The position numbers were made by a program, and so were the translations under genes. Shown here one piece after another: positions 8,051 to 17,008 of a stretch of 64,000 nucleotides of DNA. The notes under the pieces are model-generated. The model searched no databases and was not told the DNA's origin. It saw only the letters and a list, made by a program, of their open reading frames with translations. Each line of letters starts with the position of its first letter. Positions within the stretch are counted from its first letter, which is position 1. The DNA comes from Marinobacter adhaerens HP15. GTDB taxonomy: Bacteria > Pseudomonadota > Gammaproteobacteria > Pseudomonadales > Oleiphilaceae. The DNA lies in contig NC_017506.1 in assembly GCF_000166295.1 (NCBI RefSeq), forward strand, positions 3,162,001 to 3,226,000. The letters are read 5' to 3'.

Positions 8051-9583
8051 TTAACCGTAAACCAGCCCTGGCAGCCAGGTTACGATGCCGGGGATCAGGA
8101 CACACATGAACAGTCCGAACGCCTGAATCGCCAGGAACACCAGGGAAGACTTGAAGATGGTACCCATGGAGATTTCCGGAGGACAAACGCCGCGGATGTA
8201 AAACAGTGCGTAACCAAACGGCGGACTCAGGAAAGACATCTGCATGTTCACCAGGTACAACACACCGAACCAGAGCACCACGTCGTCACCGGCAACCGGC
8301 GGGAAGCCGAACAAGCCAGGGAATTCCAGCGCCTTCACAATCGGAATGAAGATGGGCACTGCCAGCAGCAGGATACCAACCCAGTCAAGGAACATACCCA
8401 GAACCACCAGCAAGACCATCAGCAGGAACAGGATGCCGTACGCCGACATGCCGGTTCCAAGTATGGCGTCGGTGACAAACTGCTGACCACCCTGGAGGAT
8501 GTAGAAACCGACGAATACCGATGCACCGAACATGATCCACAGAACCATGGCAGACGCCTTGGCCGTGGTCACGGAGGCTTCGCGAAGGCCGGCAATCGAG
8601 AACTTCTTGTGCATCATTGCAACAATAATGGCACCGAAAGAGCCGATACCAGCCGCTTCAACCGGCGTGGCAATACCACCGAAAAGCAGGCCCAGAACCA
8701 GACCAACCAGTGCAAGGGGTGCAATCAGGTTGCCCAGAAGCTTGAGCTTTTCTTTCAGACTGATCCGGTCTTCCACCGGAATGGGCGGGCCCAGCTTCGG
8801 ATTCAGCCAGCTGCGCACCAGAACATAAGTCAGGTACAGACCGGAGAGCATCAGACCGGGCAACAGAGAGCCCAGATAAAGCTCGCCCACAGACTGCTGT
8901 GCAACAACGGCATACAGAATGGCCAGAATCGAGGGCGGAATGAGGATACCCAGGGTTCCACCCGCCATGATGGAGCCGATGGCAATCTTATGGTCGTAAT
9001 GACGCTTCAACATGGCCGGCAGTGCGATGATGCCCATGGTTACAACGGCGGCACCGATAACACCGACCATCGCAGCCAGAATCGTAGAGGCGACAATGGT
9101 TGCAGCAGCAAGGCCGCCACTGATGCCACCCATCCACTTGTAAACCACGCTGAACATTTCTTCGATCAGGCCCGCGCGTTCAAGCATCGACGCCATGAAG
9201 ATGAACAGAGGGATCGCAGCAATGTCCGGGTTTGCCATCAGCGGGAAGATCCGGCCGGGGACAATGTTCAACATCATGGCGTCACCCACCAGGTAGATGA
9301 ACATGACACCAAGACCACCGGTCACGAAAGCAAGCGGCAGCCCCATCATCAGGGCCACAGCCAGAGATCCGAACATCAGGTAGGTCAGCGGCCCGATTTC
9401 GACGCCGGACAAGCTACCCGAGAGCTTGAAGAGGAATTTCTCATCACTCCATGGGTCATAAAAGAGAATGTTGATCAGTTCAACACAGATGACAAACGCC
9501 AGACCCACGGTGGCGATGATCATTAACCATGTACCCAGTTTTCCGGCCATGCCGCTGCTGGGCGCTGCAGTTGTTGTACTCAT
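8051..9583 (-). CDS. dctM: TRAP transporter large permease (DctM)
   Basis: The 510-residue protein is highly hydrophobic throughout and belongs to the DctM family, the Na+-coupled channel subunit of tripartite ATP-independent periplasmic transporters. Conserved patches such as 'FIFMASMLERAGLIEEMF', 'GGTLGILIPPSI' and 'FGGIATPVEAAGIGSFGA' are characteristic. It is longer than the common 425-residue DctM because of an extra N-terminal segment before the core and a longer C-terminus, as in 2-oxo/hydroxy-acid type systems. The start overlaps the dctQ stop by 4 nt (ATGA), so the two membrane subunits are translationally coupled. Confidence 0.93.
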   Translation of the reverse strand: MSTTTAAPSSGMAGKLGTWLMIIATVGLAFVICVELINILFYDPWSDEKFLFKLSGSLSGVEIGPLTYLMFGSLAVALMMGLPLAFVTGGLGVMFIYLVGDAMMLNIVPGRIFPLMANPDIAAIPLFIFMASMLERAGLIEEMFSVVYKWMGGISGGLAAATIVASTILAAMVGVIGAAVVTMGIIALPAMLKRHYDHKIAIGSIMAGGTLGILIPPSILAILYAVVAQQSVGELYLGSLLPGLMLSGLYLTYVLVRSWLNPKLGPPIPVEDRISLKEKLKLLGNLIAPLALVGLVLGLLFGGIATPVEAAGIGSFGAIIVAMMHKKFSIAGLREASVTTAKASAMVLWIMFGASVFVGFYILQGGQQFVTDAILGTGMSAYGILFLLMVLLVVLGMFLDWVGILLLAVPIFIPIVKALEFPGLFGFPPVAGDDVVLWFGVLYLVNMQMSFLSPPFGYALFYIRGVCPPEISMGTIFKSSLVFLAIQAFGLFMCVLIPGIVTWLPGLVYG

Positions 9584-10284
9584 GATGTGCGCTCCTGACC
9601 GAGACGGATGAACAGTACGATGTCTTTAAGCAGCTTCGAAAAGCCGGCGAGCAGCAACAGGATTGCGCCCACAAACATCACGCCTTTCACGGGGTAATAC
9701 TGGATACCCCAGGTCTCGACAGTGGTCTCTTGCATCATTATGGAGTCCTGGAAGAAGGTCCAGGATGTGGTGGCCAGAACGGCTGCAAATATGAAGAAGA
9801 ACATGGAGGTGAAAATATCCATGCCCACGCGCCCGCGAACCGGCAGGAAGTTGTAGACGACGTCTACCCGAACGTGCGCTCCGTGCAACAGCGCAAAGGC
9901 ACCGGCAAGGATGTACTGCATACCGAAGATCAGGAAGCTGGCCTCATGCACCCAGATCGTTGGCATGTTAAAGATGTATCGCATCACCACTTCAAAGAAA
10001 TAGAAAAGCACGGCGTTGATGGTCCAGAACGCAACGAAAAGACCTGACTTCTCGCACATCCAGTCAACGATTTTCGTAAACCAGTTACCCTCGTACTCAA
10101 AGTGAGCAAGAGGATCATCTTCTTCAGACTGCAGCTCGGAAACCGTTTTCTCGGGCTCGGCGTCATCTCCGCCGTGCTTACTGCTCCACTTATCCCAAGC
10201 CATCATGAGCAATGGCATTACCGCAAGCCAGCCCCAGTAGAACCAGTGCGGCAAAACAAAGCCAAAGGAACTCAGATCAGACAT
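9580..10284 (-). CDS. dctQ: TRAP transporter small permease (DctQ)
   Basis: Small membrane subunit of 234 residues with four predicted transmembrane segments in the C-terminal part, plus an N-terminal membrane segment and a charged loop ('SSKHGGDDAEPEKTVSE'). The pattern 'WVHEASFLIFGMQYILAGAFAL' followed by 'HVRVDVVY' is the DctQ signature. It pairs with DctM to form the membrane complex served by the binding protein DctP. It is separated from dctP by about 100 nt holding a strong hairpin, while it overlaps dctM. Confidence 0.92.
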   Translation of the reverse strand: MSDLSSFGFVLPHWFYWGWLAVMPLLMMAWDKWSSKHGGDDAEPEKTVSELQSEEDDPLAHFEYEGNWFTKIVDWMCEKSGLFVAFWTINAVLFYFFEVVMRYIFNMPTIWVHEASFLIFGMQYILAGAFALLHGAHVRVDVVYNFLPVRGRVGMDIFTSMFFFIFAAVLATTSWTFFQDSIMMQETTVETWGIQYYPVKGVMFVGAILLLLAGFSKLLKDIVLFIRLGQERTS

Positions 10285-10308
10285 GTTGTTACCACCCAGA
10301 TCAAAGAG

Positions 10309-10355
10309 CGAGGAAGGGAGGGCTAATCCTTAGTCGGCTAACCCTGCCTTCCTCG
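10309..10355 (-). promoter_or_regulatory. Intercistronic hairpin between dctP and dctQ
   Basis: CGAGGAAGG (10309-10317) and CCTTCCTCG (10347-10355) are perfect complements. After a single G·G mismatch the stem continues as AGGG/CCCT, giving 13 paired positions. There is no long T-run after it in the minus direction, so it is more likely an mRNA 3'-end stabiliser or partial attenuator than a full terminator. It would raise binding-protein expression over the membrane subunits. Confidence 0.65.
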
Positions 10356-10383
10356 TGTGTCGTTTTTATTTGAGCTTTGGAAC

Positions 10384-11511
10384 TTAGAAGCCCTTGATGT
10401 CTTCTTCGGTTATGTAGCCAACCGTGTCGTTCATCATGTACTTCAGCTGGATATCCAGGATGGCGCGCGCGTCATCATTCTTGTTGGCCCAGTTGAACCA
10501 GATGGGGATCGCAGCTTTACGCCAGGTTTCCAGATCTTCCTGGCTCAGGCGGGTAACCGTGTCGCCATCCGCCTTGAACTTCTCCATCGCCTCGATGTTG
10601 CGCGCCTGGATGGCCAGGTAGTGCTTCTGGGAGTAAATCCGAACCTCATCCTCAACCAGCTGCTGAAGCTCAGGCGAGATAGAGTTCCAGGCACGCAGAC
10701 TGACGGTCAGATCCATCAGGTCCACCGGCTGGTAGATAGACATGACGCCGGGAGGTCCAAAGATGATGTAGTCAGTAACCTGGGAGAAGCCCAGCTCGTA
10801 GTTGACCGCAGGACCTACAAAGTCCGCCGCGTCAATAGTGCCTTTCTCGAGAGCCGGGAAGATATCCGAGCCCGGCAGACTGACCGTGGACACGCCAAAC
10901 TGCTGGAAAACCTCGGCAACCATGCCTCCGGGTACACGGATCTTCATACCTTTCAGGTCGTCAAGACTGTTTACCGGCTGCTTGGAATGGATGATGTTGG
11001 CGTCATGCTGGATCGGGCCAACGTAGAACAGGCCGAACTTCTTATAGATTTCCCGGGTCTTCTCCAACATACCCATGGAGTAGAACATGGTGTCCCACTG
11101 ATGGGGCTGATCCGGACCCGCTGGGTAGGAAGACAGGAACACAGAGGCAGGGATCTTGCCCGCCCAGTACAGGGTGAACGGGTTCATGCCCTGCAGCACG
11201 CCGTTACGAACAGCGTCAAACAGCGCGTTGTTGTCAGCAGCAACCGCCTTGGCCGGGAAGCACTGGAACTTGAGCTCTCCGCCGGACTTGGCCTCAATAC
11301 TCTTACACCACTCCTCGAAGAGCGTGTAGCCCACCGTACCCGCGTCCCAGGTCGACTGGATTTTCCACGTGGTAGCAGCTTGGGCCTGACCTGCGCCCAT
11401 GAGCATTGCGCCTGCCAAAGTGGCGCCCATGGCGATTGTCTTGAGGAAACTTCTGCGAGGTGGGGTCTCGCCAGTGTCACAGCTATTTCGGATGTTATTC
11501 TTCGAATTCAT
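10384..11511 (-). CDS. dctP: TRAP transporter solute-binding protein (DctP/TakP type)
   Basis: Periplasmic binding protein of 375 residues. A twin-arginine type leader is visible: 'PPRRSFLKTIAMG' then a hydrophobic stretch and A-Q-A cleavage near residue 45, so export may use Tat. The mature part resembles the 2-oxoacid/lactate-binding branch (TakP-like), with 'GMKIRVPGGMVAEVFQQFG' and 'EKGTIDAADFVGPAVNYELGF'. Given the glcDEF genes in the same operon, glycolate or lactate is the likely ligand (inference). The ATG at 11511 has GGAGAC upstream and begins the leader; the longer frame to 11595 adds residues without a role. First gene of the operon. Confidence 0.9.
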   Translation of the reverse strand: MNSKNNIRNSCDTGETPPRRSFLKTIAMGATLAGAMLMGAGQAQAATTWKIQSTWDAGTVGYTLFEEWCKSIEAKSGGELKFQCFPAKAVAADNNALFDAVRNGVLQGMNPFTLYWAGKIPASVFLSSYPAGPDQPHQWDTMFYSMGMLEKTREIYKKFGLFYVGPIQHDANIIHSKQPVNSLDDLKGMKIRVPGGMVAEVFQQFGVSTVSLPGSDIFPALEKGTIDAADFVGPAVNYELGFSQVTDYIIFGPPGVMSIYQPVDLMDLTVSLRAWNSISPELQQLVEDEVRIYSQKHYLAIQARNIEAMEKFKADGDTVTRLSQEDLETWRKAAIPIWFNWANKNDDARAILDIQLKYMMNDTVGYITEEDIKGF

Positions 11512-11621
11512 CGAAACGTCTCCGTTGGCTTTGTTTTTATCAGCGTCTATGGCAACGCCGGCGCAGGCCGACATTAGAATGATATTCGTAGCCAATCCGG
11601 GTTTAGTCCAGTTCGGTGAGC

Positions 11622-11636
11622 ACTGGTCTGACCAGT
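11622..11636. promoter_or_regulatory. GntR/FCD operator, site 1
   Basis: ACTGGTCTGACCAGT is a perfect 15-nt palindrome about a central T. The core TGGTCnGACCA matches the known operator type of PdhR/LldR/GlcC-like FCD regulators. It lies in the divergent region about 110 nt upstream of dctP. Confidence 0.75.
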
Positions 11637-11739
11637 TTTTGAAGTATTAAAAATGGACGAAATACTCTGAATCGGCCATATTTAACGGGCTCGGACGCAC
11701 ATCAGCTGAGAACGGAAACACCTACAATCAGAAGCATTC

Positions 11740-11754
11740 ACTGGTCAGACCAGA
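11740..11754. promoter_or_regulatory. GntR/FCD operator, site 2
   Basis: CTGGTCAGACCAG (11741-11753) repeats the core of site 1 some 119 nt away, just before the regulator gene. Two sites flanking the divergent promoter region suggest control of both the operon and the regulator itself. Confidence 0.75.
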
Positions 11755-11774
11755 GAGCATAAACAGGCCCCCAA

Positions 11775-12533
11775 ATGGCAATCTCCCAGGAAATCTCATA
11801 TCGGCTGGAACGCCTTATTCTCGACGGCGGGCTGGCTCCGGAGCAGAAGATACCGTCCGAGCGCCAACTGGCGACCCGGCTGGGTGTTTCCCGCGCGGTG
11901 ATCCGGGAAGCCCTGCATGAGCTTCAGGGCCGCGGCGTTATTGAGACCCGCCACGGCAAGGGGTCGTTTGTGGCCAGCATGGTGCCCGGCGCAAGCGAGC
12001 TGGGAGAACAGAGTCCGCTGATGCATCTTTTCGAGGGACATCCCCGCACACTTTTCGACCTTCTGGAAGTACGCGAACAACTGGAAGGCCAGGCCGCCTA
12101 TCTCGCTGCCCTGCGGGCAACCCGGCTCGACCGGCATCGCATCACGAAGGCGTTCCGGGCGCTTGAGGATACCGACCCGCTTCGTAACGCCCGGCTCGAC
12201 CATGGTTTCCATCTTGCGATTGTCGAGGCATCCCATAATCCGGTACTGGTGCATGTGCTCAACAGCCTGAAAAACATGATGTTGTTGACCGTTCAGGCCT
12301 CGGTTGCCAACCTGAACCCGAGAGAAGAAATGCGGAAGAAAATCGTCCGCCAGCACCGGCAGCTGTATGAGGCCGTCATCGCTGGCAAGCCGGCCAACGC
12401 CCAAAAGGTGGCGATGGCCCACGTACGGTTTGTCAGTGAGGCCATGAGAGACATGGAGAAAGACGGAGGCAAACTGATCAGGCTGCCCATTGAACAGGAC
12501 AAAGCGAATGATCATTTGCGGGCAGAAGCCTAG
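11775..12533 (+). CDS. GntR-family (FCD) regulator of the glycolate operon
   Basis: The 252-residue protein has an N-terminal winged helix-turn-helix ('QKIPSERQLATRLGVSRAVI' near residues 22-42, then 'RHGKGSFV') and an all-helical FCD effector domain from about residue 95. This is the PdhR/LldR/GlcC branch of GntR regulators, which sense small carboxylates. It is divergent from dctP-glcF and two TGGTCnGACCA palindromes lie between, so it most likely controls that operon in response to glycolate or lactate. It could be called glcC by context, but the sequence alone does not separate GlcC from LldR or PdhR. A further copy of the operator core lies at 36315-36335. Confidence 0.85.
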   Translation: MAISQEISYRLERLILDGGLAPEQKIPSERQLATRLGVSRAVIREALHELQGRGVIETRHGKGSFVASMVPGASELGEQSPLMHLFEGHPRTLFDLLEVREQLEGQAAYLAALRATRLDRHRITKAFRALEDTDPLRNARLDHGFHLAIVEASHNPVLVHVLNSLKNMMLLTVQASVANLNPREEMRKKIVRQHRQLYEAVIAGKPANAQKVAMAHVRFVSEAMRDMEKDGGKLIRLPIEQDKANDHLRAEA

Positions 12534-12687
12534 CATGGCAAAAAGCTTGCATTGATCAATCATTCGACCACAATGTCATGCAGCGAACGGCGGTGAAATT
12601 CGGTAAAACGCTCCCTTAAAGGGATTGATTTCCGCATCCACAGTCCGTAAAACATGCGCCTTTGAATTACAGCCCCAGGAGTCACCC

Positions 12688-13458
12688 ATGGCGGACCAAT
12701 CGCCTTTGATCTGCAGGGACATTTACAAGACCTTTGACCAGCTTGAGGTGCTCAAAGGTATTTCACTGGAGACCCGCAAAGGCGACGTGGTTTCCCTCAT
12801 TGGCAGCTCCGGCTCCGGCAAGAGTACTTTCCTGCGTTGCATCAACCTGCTGGAAACACCCACCTCCGGCGACATTATCGTGCACGGCGACCCAATAAGG
12901 TTCACAACCAACCGCAAGGGCGAACGTATTCCGGCCGATAACAAACAGGTTGAACTGATTCGCGCGAAACTTTCCATGGTCTTCCAGAGCTTCAATCTCT
13001 GGTCTCACATGACCGTTCTGGAAAATATCATTGAAGCCCCGGTTCACGTGCTGAAGGTACCCAAGAAGGAAGCCATCGAGCGCGCCGAAGCCTACCTGAA
13101 CAAGGTGGGTATCTACGAGCGCAAGGACTACTACCCGGCCCAGATGTCCGGCGGCCAGCAGCAACGGGCGGCCATTGCGCGGGCACTGGCCATGGAACCG
13201 GAGGTCATGCTGTTTGACGAACCCACTTCGGCACTGGATCCGGAGCTGGTAGGCGAAGTGTTGAAGGTCATGCAAGGGCTGGCTGAGGAAGGCCGCACCA
13301 TGATCGTGGTTACCCACGAGATGGCATTTGCAAGGGACGTGTCGAGTCAGGTCCTGTTTTTGCATCAGGGCGTGATCGAGGAACAGGGTACCCCCGAGAA
13401 AGTGTTTGATCATCCGGATTCGGAACGCATGAAGCAGTTCCTGACTCCCAACTTCTGA
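12688..13458 (+). CDS. aotP: Basic amino-acid ABC transporter, ATPase
   Basis: ATPase of 256 residues of the HisP/GlnQ class. Walker A 'GSSGSGKST', signature '[17 protein letters not shown]', Walker B '[13 protein letters not shown]' and the switch His in '[11 protein letters not shown]' are all intact. An insertion '[16 protein letters not shown]' after the first part of the domain is seen in HisP/AotP-type ATPases. The start at 12688 has CAGGAG upstream; the frame extends to 12625 but without support. It is first in the order P-J-Q-M and precedes astE, which points to arginine or ornithine as the substrate. Confidence 0.92.
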   Translation: MADQSPLICRDIYKTFDQLEVLKGISLETRKGDVVSLIGSSGSGKSTFLRCINLLETPTSGDIIVHGDPIRFTTNRKGERIPADNKQVELIRAKLSMVFQSFNLWSHMTVLENIIEAPVHVLKVPKKEAIERAEAYLNKVGIYERKDYYPAQMSGGQQQRAAIARALAMEPEVMLFDEPTSALDPELVGEVLKVMQGLAEEGRTMIVVTHEMAFARDVSSQVLFLHQGVIEEQGTPEKVFDHPDSERMKQFLTPNF

Positions 13459-13558
13459 CACTCGGTGCTATCTTGAACCGGTGAAGAAATAAAATGTTGG
13501 AACCAAAAACTTCCATCAAAAATAAAGCCCAAAAGGCAAACCACTGGAGAAGTGACAC

Positions 13559-14311
13559 ATGAAAAAAATGATTTTTGCAGCAAGCTGCGCACTCGCCCTG
13601 ATTGCTGGTGGCGCACAGGCCCAGGAGCGGGATCTCCGCATCGCGTTCGACGTGCCTTACGAGCCGTTTGAGTACAAGGACGAGAATGGTGAACTGACCG
13701 GTTTCGAAGTGGAACTGGCCGAAGCCATGTGTGAAGAAATGAACGCCAACTGCGAATTCGTGATCCAGGCGTGGGACGGAATGATTCCGGGCCTGCTGGC
13801 GCGTAAATTCGATCTGATCATGTCTTCCATGTCCATTACGCCGGAGCGCGCAGAGCGGGTTCTGTTCTCAGAGCCGTACTACAACACCCCGGGTGGCTGG
13901 TTCGGCCCTGAGAGCTTCAACACCGACGTCACTGACATGAGTGCGATGGAAGGCAAGACCGTTGGCGTTCAGCGCGGCACCACCATGGACACCTACGTGA
14001 CTGAAAACATGGGTGGCATTGTCACCATCAAACGCTACACCACTGCAGATGACATGGTTCTGGACCTTGAAGGCCAGCGCCTCGATGTCGTGTTCGTAGA
14101 CTATCCGGTGGGCGAGCAGACTGTTCTCACCAAGGAAGGCTTCAAGGAAGTTGGTGAAGCGGTCAAGCTTGGCGAGGGCGTAGGTGTTGCCATGCGTCAG
14201 CGCGACACCGACCTTGCAGAAGAAGTGAATGCGGCCCTTCGCACCCTGAAGGAAGATGGTACCTACGACACCATCATGCAGAAGTACTTCGCTTACGACA
14301 TCAAGATGTAA
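13559..14311 (+). CDS. aotJ: Basic amino-acid ABC transporter, periplasmic binding protein
   Basis: Solute-binding protein of 250 residues with a clear signal peptide (residues 1-21, ending G-G-A-Q-A). The mature start 'LRIAFDVPYEPFEYKDENG' and 'DLIMSSMSITPERAERVLFS' are typical of family 3 binding proteins of the lysine/arginine/ornithine/histidine group. It delivers its ligand to the AotQM permease. A GGAGAAG site precedes the ATG. A GC-rich hairpin between this gene and aotQ suggests more binding protein is made than permease. Confidence 0.92.
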   Translation: MKKMIFAASCALALIAGGAQAQERDLRIAFDVPYEPFEYKDENGELTGFEVELAEAMCEEMNANCEFVIQAWDGMIPGLLARKFDLIMSSMSITPERAERVLFSEPYYNTPGGWFGPESFNTDVTDMSAMEGKTVGVQRGTTMDTYVTENMGGIVTIKRYTTADDMVLDLEGQRLDVVFVDYPVGEQTVLTKEGFKEVGEAVKLGEGVGVAMRQRDTDLAEEVNAALRTLKEDGTYDTIMQKYFAYDIKM

Positions 14312-14320
14312 ATCTGCCGA

Positions 14321-14344
14321 GGGGTGGCCCGTCAGGGCCGCCCC
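14321..14344 (+). promoter_or_regulatory. Intercistronic hairpin between aotJ and aotQ
   Basis: GGGGTGGCCC (14321-14330) pairs with GGGCCGCCCC (14335-14344), with one G·T wobble and a 4-nt loop. No T-run follows, so it is read as a stabilising or partial attenuating hairpin rather than a terminator. Confidence 0.6.
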
Positions 14345-14362
14345 TGCTTACCGGACATTCCC

Positions 14363-15067
14363 ATGCTTGATCTGAAAGGCTATGGCCCGGCCCTGATGGA
14401 TGGGGCAATAGTCACCATTGAACTGGCCTTCCTGTCTCTTGCCCTCTCGGTTGCCCTGGGACTGATTGGCGCGTCTGCCAAACTGTCGCAAAGCCGGGTT
14501 GCCAAAGGTATCGCGACCACCTACACCACGCTGATTCGTGGCGTGCCAGACCTGGTCATGATGCTGCTGTTCTACTATGGCGGCCAGGTGGCAGTGAACA
14601 TGCTTTCGGATTACATCTGGGAAGCTTACGAAATCGACTTTTTCTTTCAGTTCGACCCGTTCATCTCCGGCGTTGTAACGATCGGGCTGATTTTCGGCGC
14701 CTATATGACCGAAACTTTCCGCGGCGCTTTCCTGGCGGTTGAAACCGGTCAGATCGAGGCTGCCCGAGCCTATGGCTTTACCCGTTTTCATACCTTCCGC
14801 AGAATCATGCTGCCACAAATGATGCGCCATGCCCTGCCCGGTCTGGGCAACAACTGGCAGGTTCTGCTAAAGACCACCGCCCTGGTTTCCATTATCGGCC
14901 TGACCGACATGGTTCGTGTGGCGGAGGAAGCTGCCAAAGCGGAGCGCATGCCCTTCCACTTTTTCATTCCGGTGGCGTTTGTTTACCTGGCCCTCACGGC
15001 AGGGTCTGAATTGTTTATCAAGTGGCTCGATAAACGGGCCAATGTCGGCGTGGTTCAGGGGAGTTAA
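14363..15067 (+). CDS. aotQ: Basic amino-acid ABC transporter, permease (HisQ type)
   Basis: The 234-residue permease has about five predicted membrane segments. It contains the EAA loop of polar amino-acid permeases ('GQIEAARAYGFTRFHTFRRI...P') that contacts the ATPase. The segment 'TLIRGVPDLVMMLLFYYGGQ' is typical of HisQ/ArtQ/AotQ. The ATG at 14363 is chosen over an upstream GTG at 14324 because the longer frame would start inside the hairpin and add a non-membrane leader. The aotM gene follows 3 nt after the stop. Confidence 0.9.
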   Translation: MLDLKGYGPALMDGAIVTIELAFLSLALSVALGLIGASAKLSQSRVAKGIATTYTTLIRGVPDLVMMLLFYYGGQVAVNMLSDYIWEAYEIDFFFQFDPFISGVVTIGLIFGAYMTETFRGAFLAVETGQIEAARAYGFTRFHTFRRIMLPQMMRHALPGLGNNWQVLLKTTALVSIIGLTDMVRVAEEAAKAERMPFHFFIPVAFVYLALTAGSELFIKWLDKRANVGVVQGS

Positions 15068-15070
15068 CGT

Positions 15071-15793
15071 ATGCCTGATTTCATTGCCGAGTGGCTGAAC
15101 CAGAACGAAATCTTTACCGCCATGACCATCATGGAATACTGGGATGGCATGGTGACCACCGTGCATCTGGTGTTTCTGTCCCTGGTTATCGGTTTGCTGG
15201 TGGCGGTTCCGCTGGCCATCCTCCGGACGGTTCGCAACCCCTTCGTCTCCGGCCCGGTGTGGCTTTACACCTATCTGTTCCGCGGCACACCATTGCTGAT
15301 CCAGCTTTACATCATTTATTACGGGCTGGCCCAGATTGAGGGCATCCAGGAGACCTTCTGGTGGGAGATTTTCCGGGAGCCTTTCTACCCGGCCCTGCTG
15401 GCTTTCACACTGAACACAGCGGCCTATACCACGGAGATTATCCGCGGTGCGATCATATCTACGCCCAACGGTGAAATTGAAGCAGCCAAAGCCTATGGCA
15501 TGAACTGGTTTATGCGGATGCGGCGGATTGTGCTGCCAAGTGCAGCGCGGCGGGCGGTGCAGGCCTACTCCAACGAGGTGATCTTCATGCTGCACGCCAG
15601 TGCGATTGCGAGCGTAGTCACCATCGTGGATCTGACGGGGGCGGCCCGTAATATTTACTCCCGGTTTTATGCGCCGTTTGATGCGTTTATCTTTGTGGCA
15701 CTTTGCTATATGGCGCTCACGTTTATACTGGTTTTTGCCTTCCGCAAACTCGAAACTCATCTTCTGAAGCACCAGCGGCCGGTGAACGGCTAA
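15071..15793 (+). CDS. aotM: Basic amino-acid ABC transporter, permease (HisM type)
   Basis: Second permease of 240 residues, homologous to AotQ. It has 'YTYLFRGTPLLIQLYIIYYG' and an EAA loop 'GEIEAAKAYGMNWFMRMRRIV', the HisM/ArtM/AotM pattern. It forms the membrane heterodimer with AotQ. GGGGAG precedes the ATG and the gap to aotQ is 3 nt. The 159 nt between this gene and astE is largely filled by a long palindromic element (15823-15926). Confidence 0.9.
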   Translation: MPDFIAEWLNQNEIFTAMTIMEYWDGMVTTVHLVFLSLVIGLLVAVPLAILRTVRNPFVSGPVWLYTYLFRGTPLLIQLYIIYYGLAQIEGIQETFWWEIFREPFYPALLAFTLNTAAYTTEIIRGAIISTPNGEIEAAKAYGMNWFMRMRRIVLPSAARRAVQAYSNEVIFMLHASAIASVVTIVDLTGAARNIYSRFYAPFDAFIFVALCYMALTFILVFAFRKLETHLLKHQRPVNG

Positions 15794-15822
15794 GCCCCCA
15801 GGCTTCCAGTTTGGTGCCGGGC

Positions 15823-15926
15823 CGGTTGGCGGGTGTCTTCCCGGGAGACGCTACGAGCACATCCATGTGCGCTTGACTGAGGCCATCCATGGCCTCAGAC
15901 ACTCCCGGGAAGACACCCGCCAACCG
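15823..15926 (-). repeat. Palindromic element with 54-nt conserved core, copy 1 (inverted)
   Basis: Perfect 25-nt inverted-repeat arms at 15823-15847 and 15902-15926 enclose a 54-nt core (15848-15901). The core, read on the minus strand, begins TGT and ends CTCGTAGCGT like copies 2 and 3. It forms hairpin A with an 8-bp stem CTGAGGCC/GGCCTCAG and hairpin B with GCACA/TGTGC around loop TGGA. The arm sequence is unrelated to that of copies 2 and 3. It lies between aotM and astE, so it would be transcribed if those genes form one unit. Confidence 0.85.
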
Positions 15927-15952
15927 CCCTCTGACTTTTCCGTGGAGTCCCC

Positions 15953-17008
15953 ATGACCGTTAGTTCGGATCTATTTGGCAGTTCCCATGATTGGCTCTCA
16001 CACACCCTCGACAACGCGGATGCATCACTCCCAGAAACCAAAGCCTTCCTCCCTGACGGCACGCGTATCAGCCGCAAAGCCGTAGGCGTTCTGGACATTG
16101 TCCCCCCGGCGGCACGCAGCAATCCGAATGCCGAAGCCATCATCGTTTCTGCAGGTGTTCACGGGAACGAAACAGCGCCCATTGAGGTTCTTAACAGACT
16201 GGTTTCCGAACTGATTGAGGGCGAATGGGAGCTGGCTTGCCCGGTCTTGCTCATTATGGGTAACCCGCCCGCGATGGTCGCTGGGAAGCGCTTTCTGGAA
16301 GTGAACCTCAATCGGCTGTTCGATGGCGCGCATAGTCGGAACGAGTATGAGGGGCTGGCCGAGGCTGCGCGGGCGCAGGAACTTGAGGAGGCTTGCCGGC
16401 AGTTTGCCATGGCCAATCCCCAGGCGCTTTATCACTACGACCTGCACACCGCCATTCGGCCGTCGCACCGGGAGCGGTTTGCGCTGTATCCGTTTGTTGA
16501 GGGCCGGACGGTTCCGGTCGACCAGTGTGATTTTTTGCTGGAGGCAGAGGTGGAGACGCTTCTGCTGCAGCACAAGGCGGGCACCACGTTTTCGTCGTTT
16601 TCCTCGTCGCTGCTGAAAGCCGAGAGTTTTACCGTGGAGCTGGGTAAGGTGCGGCCGTTCGGGCAGAATGATCTGGGGCGTTTCTCGGGTATACGGGATG
16701 CATTGCGGCGGCGATTCAAGGGGCAACCCTCGCCTGCCCCGCAGCCGCCGTTTGATCACCTGACGGTGTTTGAGGTGGTGCATGAGATTCTGAACACCGG
16801 GAAGAACTTCCGGTTCCATATTCCGGACGATGTCGCCAATTTCACCGAGTATCAGCCCGGCACAGTCATCTGGGAGGACGACGAGACCAGTTATCGGGTG
16901 GGGCATTCACCAGAGGCGATTGTGTTCCCCAATCCGGAGGTTCCGGTGGGCCATCGAGTCGGGCTGATGATCCGGCCAGAAACGGGGTCAGATGAAAGTT
17001 TCATCTGA
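15953..17008 (+). CDS. astE: Succinylglutamate desuccinylase AstE
   Basis: Zinc hydrolase of 351 residues in the M14/AstE-AspA family, catalysing the last step of the arginine succinyltransferase pathway: N-succinylglutamate to succinate plus glutamate. 'GVHGNETAPIE' (H70, E73) and the later His in 'YDLHTAIRPS' are the zinc ligands; 'ESFTVELGKVRPFG' contains the catalytic Glu of the family, and 'NLNRLFDG' is the substrate-binding Arg-rich motif. TGGAG precedes the ATG. The last codons (G-S-D-E-S-F-I) and the stop lie inside a 27-nt palindrome, so the C-terminus has been rewritten by a repeat. Other ast genes are at 22-28 kb on the opposite strand. Confidence 0.93.
   Translation: MTVSSDLFGSSHDWLSHTLDNADASLPETKAFLPDGTRISRKAVGVLDIVPPAARSNPNAEAIIVSAGVHGNETAPIEVLNRLVSELIEGEWELACPVLLIMGNPPAMVAGKRFLEVNLNRLFDGAHSRNEYEGLAEAARAQELEEACRQFAMANPQALYHYDLHTAIRPSHRERFALYPFVEGRTVPVDQCDFLLEAEVETLLLQHKAGTTFSSFSSSLLKAESFTVELGKVRPFGQNDLGRFSGIRDALRRRFKGQPSPAPQPPFDHLTVFEVVHEILNTGKNFRFHIPDDVANFTEYQPGTVIWEDDETSYRVGHSPEAIVFPNPEVPVGHRVGLMIRPETGSDESFI

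Noticed and set aside
15823..15926. Palindromic copies read as plain rho-independent terminators
   Set aside because: The stems lack a T-run, the loop is a conserved 54-nt sequence with its own hairpins, and two of the loci already have good terminators nearby.
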